Source: Macrocybe gigantea
Taxonomy: Eukaryota > Basidiomycota > Agaricomycetes > Agaricales > Callistosporiaceae
Length of the DNA stretch: 27,370 nt
Assembly: GCA_011319805.1 (NCBI GenBank)
Contig: SJRY01000177.1
Coordinates: 1 to 27,370, forward strand
Direction: 5' to 3'
This document shows, piece after piece, positions 19,020 through 27,370 of this stretch. Position numbers and translations under genes: made by a program. A model generated the notes under the pieces. The model was given only the letters and a program-made list of their open reading frames with translations, had not been told where the DNA came from and ran no database searches. The first letter of the stretch is position 1, and each line of letters starts with the position of its first letter.

Positions 19020-20213
19020 ATGTCATCTGCACTCGAGCGTCGTTTCAAATCAGTTTTATGGAAATTTGACGAACACAATACCTCCGAGGGGAAGTCAAAA
19101 GCAGAGCTCGAAAGTATAGGAAAAGCTCTGATTGAAATTTTAGTGCGTCGTCTATTCTATTCTATTTCTTATTAGAAAGCGCGTCTGATGTATCATTTGA
19201 TAGCATGAGCAAGAGGAAATGTCATACGAACGGTCTGAAGATGATGAAGCGCGTCTGAAAGAAGTTTTTGACGCGTTTGACAACAATGGGGAGGATGATT
19301 GGTTGGAATGGGCTGGCACCCTGATGCCGAAGCGGAACGCACTCGTGCAGGACTTGTACGGAGAGATCACGGCTGTCGAACAGGCATTGCTCGAAGACCA
19401 GAGGAACGAAGATGCAGGGGCATGCATCGGGGCGACCGCGGGCGCATCCTTGGACAGCGATATCAGTCAAGAGGAAGCCAGTCCACATGTCTCGGCCGCA
19501 GACCAGGAAGGTCATTTTTCGACAGAGGATGAGATAGAAGGGACGAAGAATGATGAGGACGTTCCTGAGGATTCACCGGAACAAACCTCCAAGGTGATAA
19601 GGGTATTTATCGTCATCATAAGCCGTTTATTTATTATCTCATCTATCAGCGAACTCTTCGTCCCCGGAAAAAATCAGGAAGCAAGAAGGACGAATGGCGC
19701 GTTCTAACCAGTCATGACAGGAGCAAAAAAAGACGCAGGAAGGACGCCGCTGAAGATCTCGACTCCGATACCAACACAACGCGCGGTACTGTTCCAATCA
19801 TGCTCCGCGGTCGGGATGTGGAGTCGGTATCTCTCGATGGCGTTAATGGCTTCATTGTTTCTCCTTCACAAGCTGTGAGCCCAGTTTTCTTTTGGCCCTA
19901 TGTTCTACATATTTCAGTATAGTGCACGCGTTGCCAATCTTCCCGCAAAGCCCAAAATTGTTTCTTTGAAAATGGCAAGATTCGGTGCTCACCGTGCCGC
20001 GCGAAACATCGCGTCTGCAAGTTCCCACCTGGCATGTCGGCTGAAGGCAATGCGAGCAGCGGTGCGTCCACGAAGCGGCCTCGCCGTGGCCATCAACCCA
20101 CTATTCCGGACAAAAAACAGCTCCCAATCGCTCCAGTTGCAAATGCGTCGCTCGACACCCTGAATGCGCAGCTTCTCGGGCCCAGTCACAATTCTATTTT
20201 TGGCGAAGTATGA
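19020..20213 (+). CDS. Six-cysteine-module protein, tandem paralogue A
   Basis: Exons 19020-19142, 19204-19593, 19650-19874 and 19923-20213 join in frame (342 residues) through introns of 48-61 nt. The N-terminal part has a short charged helical region and the motif DDWLEWAGTLMPKR. An acidic region (EDEIEGTKNDEDVPED) and a basic stretch (RSKKRRRKDAAED) follow. The last exon opens with a cysteine module, C-x2-C-x8-C-x8-C-x2-C-x6-C (CTRCQSSRKAQNCFF, IRCSPCRAKHRVCKF), which looks metal-binding and, next to basic residues, suggests a nuclear DNA-binding role (inference). In the same frame the protein stops at 20211-20213. A plausible coiled-coil tail (AERACLEVKKRYDEVAAKI, stop at 20309-20311) lies in the next frame, so the end may be truncated by a small indel. 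The paralogue is at 21108. Confidence 0.72.
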
Positions 20214-21107
20214 TGGAGATGGCGGAGAGGGCTTGTCTTGAGGTGAAGAAAAGATATGATGAGGTCGCGGCGAAAATTGCAGGCAGTGAATACGACGAGT
20301 TGAATGAGTAGGAAGGAGGCACCAGATCTCGAACCGCAACGACTAAACGATATCATTTGACTTATTTACACGATAAGTAAATACCATATATTTTGATGAA
20401 GTTGAAGAGGGGATGAACAACGGAAAACGCGCGAATGGATAGTGGCAGCCTAGCTTGAAGCATCCGGTGGTTATGTCCTGTCCAATGTCCTGGCGCCTGT
20501 CGCCGAACACGCTCATGTCAGCGTCAGCGAGCCAGTCTTCCTGACCATTCCAAAGGGATCGACGTTTTAAATGAAGTCCATAAACACACCCCGGGTACGA
20601 CAATGATGAACATGCCTTCAAGGAAGAAAGGGCGAGTCGAACTTTGCCTAGCTGCACGAGATCGGGATCGAAGGAATTGGGATTAAAAATGTATGGCGAC
20701 GTCATACCTCTTCTGCCTTTACGGGCAACGAGATGGAATTTGATCGGGATCGAAGGTTACGATCGCATCAAGTGCAATGGATGCGAGACACAGCCGCATG
20801 CTAAGATACAGCGGATCACATGATCCTAGGACGCGTCATTGACCGTGGCGTGGCTCGCTGCTTATTGAATTCTTCACCACGAAGTGTCAGTTCGCGAAGG
20901 ACTTGCAAATAAGCAGTACGCCACAGGGCGATTCTAGTCTGGGCTTTGGGGGTGCTGAATCTGGACAGCTCGGGTGTTTGGAACTGTGTTGAAACTGTGG
21001 GTGCAATTAACTTTTTTACGTGACGTGTGACAGAGTCACTCACCGTCTTTTCTTCGTGTCCGCTTCGTCAGTTCTTACACGCCAACTCACAGAGCCATCT
21101 CAACGCA
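20214..21107. other. Spacer between the two six-Cys paralogues
   Basis: It begins with the out-of-frame tail of paralogue A (to 20311). Weak minus-strand frames at 20705-20343 and 21043-20816 have no recognisable domain and no splice partners. A 15-nt word GATCGGGATCGAAGG is repeated directly at 20660-20674 and 20742-20756. The last 150 bases should hold the promoter of paralogue B. Confidence 0.4.
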
Positions 21108-22288
21108 ATGGAAGGCGCTCAAGAACTCAATTCAAAGCAGAAAAAGACCGTGCAACGCACAGTTGGAGCTCTGGAGGACTTGATGATGTCGCTCCCCGAA
21201 GGCGTCGCTGACGATGAAGACTATGTTATCTGGGGAAAAAATTCTTGGAACATCTGGTGAGCCTTGAATTAATCACAAGCGGGGGAAGCTGAACTCTCTC
21301 AAGGACACCTATGACAGTGTAATGGAGACGCGAGACGCAAGGGTCCTTGAAATGCTGAACGAGGCTCGGGCAACCTTCGACAGAAAGGGATCCGAGTCCT
21401 GGCTCGAATGGGGCGAAGAACTCATGCCGAATATTGTCAAGCTACGTTCGCAGAGAAAGGAAACGCAAGAAGAGTCTGCCGTGAATCAGAAGCACGACGA
21501 GAACAAACAGCAGGCGAAGCCGAAGGTCCGTCAGTACAAGAAGGTCGCGAATGGATCGAAGGCCGACGCCGAACAAGACACGAAACCTACGGATAAACGA
21601 CAGGTAGAGTTGCAGCCCATTTAGAAAGCAAAAATTAACGTGAATTAGATGAATCTAATCGACTTCGACGATGATATTGAAATGACTGAGCCAAAGGAAG
21701 CGCGCAAAATGCGCGTCTCGCCAGACACATTTGGCACGGATCAATCAGACGAAGAGCCGGCAGAAAGAAAACGAAAATATTGCTGGAAATAGTTGTACCT
21801 GCGAAGCGCGGACGCAGGGCAAGGTCGAAGGCTGAGACTCTACTTTTAACAGGAACTGATCGAGTCCGTTCATTCTCTTCTGTGGTGAAACGCTCTGACA
21901 TCGCCATCAGTGTACTCGTTGCCAGAAATTGAAGGGCCGCGACGTCTGCAAGTACACCGTTGGGACAGCAAGATGCGATGCGTGCAAATCCCGTCACCAA
22001 AGGTGCTCCTTGGCTCCACCCGGGAAGAAGGACGATGATGACGATGAACAGCCGAAGAAGATGGTCACTCGAGCGGCTACAAATGCCCGGAAACTCAAGG
22101 ATGCCATAGCCCAAGAGCCGGCTCCCTCGCGCGATGATTATGAATCCGTCTATTCGCACATTCGCTCAGAGCTTTTTCGCGCGAAAAGCAGGTTGCGTGT
22201 AGAGCATGCCATCGTCAATGTGCTGCAGCAGCAGTTACGGGAACTAGATGACATGGGTTATGACGATCAGGAGGAGGACGATGATTGA
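21108..22288 (+). CDS. Six-cysteine-module protein, tandem paralogue B
   Basis: The ATG at 21108 starts MEGAQELNSKQKKTVQRTVG. Exons read as 21108-21256, 21304-21603, 21649-21863 and 21911-22288. The layout matches paralogue A: ARATFDRKGSESWLEWGEEL carries the shared WLEW..LMP motif, then an acidic region (DFDDDIEMTEPKE), a basic stretch (PAKRGRRARSKAE) and, opening the last exon, the module CTRCQKLKGRDVC, RCDACKSRHQRCS. The tail has an acidic run (KKDDDDDEQPKK) and a coiled coil (SELFRAKSRLRVEHAIVN, LQQQLRELDD). Exons 1 and 3 are each one base short of the frame, at A-runs near 21238 and 21775. These are either two recent one-base deletions or homopolymer errors. Function unknown; a nuclear DNA-binding role is inferred from the Cys module and basic flank. 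Confidence 0.72.
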
Positions 22289-22557
22289 AGCTGTGATCAG
22301 ATATTTTGTGGGATTCAACAGCCATATTCGCGTATACAATTTCGTCTTGTACAAATCAGCGTCGTAATTAAAAATCAATTCGTATGTCCGAGCAACGTAG
22401 TTTCGTTCATTCCCTGTCTACGACGCCCATCATGAGCATTAGTCTCAGTAGAGAAGAGGCATATAATGGGAGTCTCTGTCTATTTATTTTTAGTACACAT
22501 GGAAAACAGCATCGCATAGTTTCACGCAAGTACTGCATTCGTATTCAATCACCATAT

Positions 22558-25500
22558 TTAAATCCTGATCAAGTTGAGATCCGGAATAACCATATTGTTC
22601 CGTGCACCCAGAGTCGTGCGCATCATATGGCTCAAGTTCGCATACCAAGCGCGGTCGTAAAAGTTTTTGGGCATTTCCGCCAGAGGTCGCTTTGTGCTTA
22701 CGGCGCCTTGAAGACGAATTCGCGCCCGCCGTGAGGGACCTGGCTTCCTATTTCCGTATTTGCTCTTGTCCTTGCGATGTTCGTCGATAAATTGGACGAT
22801 CGTATTCACTGTGTCAGAGCGCCATTCTCTGCGCTTTATAATGAGTTGGTCAGTCTCGCCGTCGCTTTCGTCAGAGCTCATTCCATCAAGCCCCAGAGTC
22901 TCCACAACTTTCGCGAGCTGTCCCCATCCTGACTTCTTCGTAGGGGATGCGATGTCGTACGTTTCTAAACAGGTTTGAAGCCTGTCATCATATTTCTGAA
23001 GTCCTGCGGTCAATAGATTTTACTTGCACGAACAGAAATACAAATACCTTTCCACGGCGTGTGTCGCGCCTGCTAGCTTTCAGCTTGGTCGCCGCCGCTC
23101 TAGTAGCACGCTGGTCGGCCTGTTCCAGAGTTTCTTGCCCACGGGGAGAGCGACACTTTAATTTCTTATTTAGCGTCGCGATGCGGCCGATAAAACCAGC
23201 CGAGAGTTGTTCATCCGAAGCTGTGAGGTCCGGGTGTTTGTCACGTAAGGCATCTACGAATATCTGAGACAAGTGAATATTCCATGGTGAGCTTGGCACG
23301 TCCCAGTAGATTCGCAGTGGAGTAAGCGTTGGGTCCCGCCAGCCGTTATGTCCTGGATTTTCATCGCCTTCGTTGTCGCTCCCGTGGTCCCCATCGCCGA
23401 TTTCACCATTCGCGAAAGCAGTCGCTTCGGCCGTGCTGACCAGCATAGTAGACGTCAAGACCAGAATATCGTTATCGTACTTGATTTTAAGAAGTTCGTT
23501 CATATAAGCGCGAAGTAATTTCTACAAGCAGAGCGCTTTAGTCAAATCCACAAGAATGTAGTGATCGACAACTCACAACTTCCCCATTAGGTAGCGATGC
23601 CTTTCTTTTACGCTTGGAGGGTGACTTGGAAAGCGCATTCTTAAGACGCGACAGACGTCTTGGCGGTGAAGATGATTCCTCCCGGAGCTCTCGTATTTCG
23701 CGCCGTGTGGCTCTGAGTTCGCGAATGATCCGTTCAGAAAATGAGATATCGTTGGTGTCACCACCGCTTTCATTGTCAGACATAATTTCGGCAGCCAAGA
23801 CATCCGACTCCGACTCGCTGTCAGATGAGGGATCAATCGGCGTATCATGACGCCGACTGCGAACCCGATGCGTTGACGCATTGGTTATAGCGGGTGGCCG
23901 CGGCGTAATTGAACGCTGAGGATCAGCTACAACGTCCCTATTAACGACGCATTGTATCTCGGAGAGTGGGAACGCACTGGCTCGCCGAGTGCTAGAAGTT
24001 TCTGCAACTCGAGGGATATCGTTACCTGATGTACTGACGATGGGTGCTGTATTCGTCGGACCGAAAGCAACGTGCCGCGTCTCCCTCAACCGTTGCAACG
24101 TCGTGAGGGATGGCGTTGTCCCACGCTGAATGTATTTATCAGTATGACGCGAAAAATAATACGCAATTTGAGCGCACGGCAATGGAGGAATGGCGTAAAT
24201 TATCGCCAACAGATTGCGCCTGCCCATTTATTAGATATGTTAAGATGAGGAAAGACAGCACTGACGACGTCGGTAGCGTTCCTTGTACCGTTTGCTTCAT
24301 GTGATCCACTTCCTGAATCAGTATCCATGTCGTCGGACGTCAATGCAGAAGAAGGATTGACTGCGTTGTTGGCGTTGGAACGGACGGCCTGAGTGGCTTC
24401 ATCTACAGCATCTTTAATTGCGCTTGTGTGCAACGATATAACACGGTGTAAGAGATTTCGGCTCTCAGCTGTGAGACTCGGAAAAGATGCTTCGAAATTC
24501 GAAGTGCGTCGGTCGTTTGACTGAAGTGTAGATAATAGTGCGTGGCGCAATTGGGTCTATCAAAGATAGGTATGATCAGGAATGGCTTCCGTGAAAAAAT
24601 CATTCGCTCACCATTTCAGCTTCAAGTTCAGAGGATTGCAACTTCATATCATCAATCTCCTTGAGCATTCGTTCCTGCTTCTGAAGATATTCTTGGCCTT
24701 GCCGATCGCGACTATTTGTTGCGTCAAGGAGGTCCTTCCGCGCTTTGCAACACAGCCGACAAATTGGACTTCGCCTCCTTGACCGCCTCCTTATCGGCCT
24801 CGCACTTCTGCAGCTTCTCTTGCGTAAGACCGAGATCCCTGGCCAGCTTTCCGGTAAGGATCTGCTCGGTGTCGACTCGCTCTCGTAGAATACGTAAATC
24901 TTCAGAATGGCGATCTTTAATTTGTTGAATCTTTGACGCGTGGTCCTACAGAGTGCAGGAAGTCAACTGTGAGAGCTCGTGCGACAAAACGTTCCAAGCA
25001 TACCTTCTCCAGCTCATTTATGATTGTCGCATTTTGGCTCTCGAGTTTCGATATCTTGGAAGTAAATTCGTCGGCCATAGCCCGCAGCTCGTCAGTGAGT
25101 GCAACACTCTTGGACTGCTCTTTGTCAGCACGCGCGTTGGCTTTGTCGCGAGCCTCGCCTACATCGCCGATGGTAGATTTCAGGGCCTTGACCTCGGCTT
25201 CAAAATGTTCAACTTCATTTCCAGAGTCGGCCAGATCCTTCCGCAATTCAGAGATATTGAGTTTAAGCGCATCTAGTTCTCCCCGAGAAGCGTCAAGGTC
25301 CCGTCCATAGTCATCGCGAGCCTCCTGTGCCTGTAAAAGTGCAGTTCGCAATGACTGGATCTCGTCATGTGCGCTTTGGAGACGCTGGTTCGATTCCTCG
25401 CGGGTGCCGCGTAGCTCTGATATGGTCGAATTGAGAACTCGGATGTCATTTTCTGCATGTTCAAGATCTTCAGCCAGCCTATCGTTTGGATGAAGCAAGA

Positions 25501-26779
25501 TGTCCCTCTCGACTGCCTGTATCTCCTCAAACTCCTTCAATTTAGTTCGTAGCTCTTCTGTGACCTGTGTGGAGTCCTCGAGTGTGCCTTGCAAGGACGC
25601 AATTTCTTCCCGTGCAGTCAACGTGTCGCGCTCAGCGCTGTCCGCACGCGTACATTGCATGGTTATAGTTTCACTAGCGTCTGTCAAGCGATCTTCTAGC
25701 GCTTTCACTTGCCGATGTAAATCGACCTCCGTCGATACATAGTCAGCCTTCTCAGCTTCAGATGATCGTAAAGCCATGACCATCTCGTCTCGTTCTTTAG
25801 ATAGCTGTGGGTTGGTCATTAATGCTAATGTCACAAGCCAAGAAGCTTGAAACCATACCGTCGCCATGGCTTCTACGAGGTTAGCTCGCTCCTCGTTTCG
25901 TTTCGTGAGCAAGGCATTTGCAGTCACCAATTGCTCAGATTGCTGCAAGATCAACGCATTCGCGGCTTTCAAATCTTCCTTTGTCCTTTCAATCTGGTAC
26001 ACCGCAATGATTAATCGCTCATAGCAACCGTGAAAATGTCTTCCTCACCGTGGCCTCCATATCTGCAATCTTTTTTTGACTTTCTACAATTCGAATCTTC
26101 GAAACATACACGGTCTAATAACCATCCGTGAAAACACTGATGTTTCGAAACAGGAAAAAAAAACTTACACCTTTGTCGTTCCATCTAAGATTTTGTCCAT
26201 CAGCAGTAGATCCATCTTCTGCAAGTATATTGTCGTGCTTATTTTCATCATCATCAAATGTTTCTTCGGCGCGGCGCTTCTAATTCGCGTCATGAAGGTT
26301 ATTATAATTCACATGTAGAAAAAAAAAGTAAAGCTCACTCCGTATGAATGTGTAGGAACGACAGCTGCTGGCTCTCTAAAGATCTGCGTGATCCAGGGGT
26401 TATGGCCTTGGAGATAATCTGGTAACCGTAAATCAGTGCGGCCCCGGGCATTCAAGTTGACGCGTTCTGCAGGAAGTGGGGTAGTCGCGCGCGGCGTCGT
26501 CGCGTCCTCGTCGCCTTCATCGCATGTGTGATATTGGGCACTGCTTTGATCCAAATCCATGTTCGACGAAGGCATCTCACTTTCAACGTCGGACGGCGAA
26601 GAAGTGTCGATGTCGCTAGCGGATCCCGCGCTACTGCCACCCTCAGACTCCGTGAATGACGCGGAAGTGCTTCCTGGAATATCAGATGGTGATGGGGTAG
26701 GAGTTTCACCACCGCGTCCATCACTACTTTCCTGTTCCAAATCCGTGGATGAAGCGAAAGACTGAAATTGCCCGGGCAT
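22558..26779 (-). CDS. Ten-exon giant coiled-coil protein with C-terminal GMSSDES domain
   Basis: Exons 26779-26339, 26279-26169, 26114-26049, 25993-25859, 25804-25004, 24945-24612, 24556-24266, 24125-23577, 23521-23048 and 22995-22558 join through GT..AG introns of 51-140 nt into about 1,210 residues. The N terminus is Ser/Glu-rich and disordered (SSDGRGGETPTPSPSD). From exon 3 to exon 6 runs a coiled coil of about 450 residues (AANALILQQSEQLVTANALL; ATIINELEK). Exon 8 is a basic-acidic linker (DPSSDSESESD; RRLSRLKNALSKSPSKRKR). The C-terminal domain holds LTPLRIYWDVPSSPWNIHLS, VETLGLDGMSSDESDGET and RREWRSDTVNTIVQFIDEH. The GMSSDES block is familiar from uncharacterised, expanded agaricomycete proteins; the long coiled coil in front is unusual. 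One frame slip is needed in exon 6 near 24745. Every other exon keeps frame. Confidence 0.75.
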
Positions 26780-27370
26780 CAGGCGTCGTGAGCGTCGCAG
26801 TTGCGCCTTATTGGTGATAAATTGAGCAAAATGTTTAAATGTTTAAATCGACTAGGCTGAACAAAACCGGTGGAGTTGAAGCACTTTCCGTGCGTTCGGA
26901 TTTCTTGCATTTTGGCATATTGTGACGACTAGCAGGCAGAGCGGACTGCTCTAGCTATTGTGGGATGGATTTGCTTGCTCCGGGCATATGAGTATCCTAC
27001 AGAACACTTCAACTGACATGGACCAGATCAGGAGACCTGATATACGAGAGGGACAAAGTAGTGTGAAGGCTAGCACAGGCGAGCAGATGTAGAAATTGCT
27101 AAACCGCCTTTCATGAATACTTTGCTTTGAAGGCGCGCAATGTGTGCGCGCAGTCGCAGATCTGGACTACATATGCTATGGTGCTTCGTGAGACAAAGCA
27201 ACATACCAGTGAGGGTTCGCGGATCTGCAGGACAGCCGTCATTCTTTCAAAGGACATGTGACAGACAGAAAGCAAGAAAGGCAGAGTTTCTTCCTCCGTC
27301 CGCTGTATCCGGCTGTCAGACAATGCAAATGTATTAACAGGTGGTCATGAAGTTGCCAGCAGCGAAGGAA
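26780..27370. other. Right-end intergenic sequence
   Basis: This lies upstream of the giant coiled-coil gene. It includes a small direct repeat TGTTTAAA (near 26830-26850). I see no convincing gene up to the window edge; the open frames present are short and have no domain signal. Confidence 0.4.

Noticed and set aside
20208..20242. A 35-nt intron that would restore the coiled-coil tail of paralogue A
   Set aside because: It has GT and AG ends and keeps frame, but it is shorter than any other intron seen here (minimum about 45), so a small indel is the likelier explanation.
20343..20705. 120-codon minus-strand frame
   Set aside because: No recognisable domain, no splice partners, ordinary composition; kept only as part of the spacer description.
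25385..25400. tRNA B-box-like GGTTCGATTCC
   Set aside because: It lies inside the coiled-coil exon of the 22.6-26.8-kb gene and there is no A box or cloverleaf around it.

Overview
The window looks like nuclear DNA from an agaricomycete (mushroom-forming) basidiomycete. Most coding blocks are cut by many introns of about 45-80 nt with GT..AG ends. The recognisable proteins include fungus-specific families: a CPL1-like secreted protein, a CAP10/GT90 glycosyltransferase, a fungal-type Fic protein, an OLE1-type desaturase fused to cytochrome b5, and a very long coiled-coil protein carrying a GMSSDES motif. There is no bacterial operon logic, and I saw no rRNA, tRNA or CRISPR array. All identifications rest on reading translations by eye; no database search was run.

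Left part (1-11.9 kb). A delta-9 fatty-acid desaturase with a C-terminal cytochrome b5 domain (+, 102-1950) is followed by a convergent CPL1-like cysteine-rich secreted protein with an unusual leucine-rich repeated tail (-, 4611-2325). Next come an NAT9-type GNAT acetyltransferase (-, 6368-5165) and, head-to-head with it, a Fic-domain protein (+, about 6528-8153). A stretch of 1.7 kb follows in which I cannot define a gene, then a multi-exon coiled-coil protein (-, 11876-9911). Several of these genes carry small frameshifts, and the Fic and desaturase genes look broken.

Middle part (12-18 kb). An intact five-exon gene (-, 13592-12075) encodes a globular-linker-coiled-coil-globular protein. 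Beyond it lies a decayed partial copy of exon 1 of the 11.9-kb coiled-coil gene, split by a hAT-like non-autonomous element (14188-14856, 8-bp target duplication). After that is a pogo-like element (15200-16013, perfect 29-bp inverted repeats, TA target duplication) holding the last part of a transposase. It sits 65 bp upstream of a CAP10/GT90 glycosyltransferase pseudogene (16079-17997) that contains a probable GC-AG intron.

Right part (18-27.4 kb). After an AT-rich spacer come two tandem paralogues (+, 19020-20213 and 21108-22288) that share a WLEW..LMP motif and a six-cysteine module (CTRCQ...RC..C...H..C). Opposed to them is a ten-exon gene (-, 26779-22558) for a protein of about 1,210 residues: an acidic Ser-rich N terminus, a long coiled coil and a C-terminal GMSSDES domain. 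The right part is much less damaged than the left. The most novel content is this lineage-specific set (the five-exon coiled-coil gene, the six-Cys pair and the GMSSDES coiled-coil gene) sitting among transposons and dying housekeeping-type genes.
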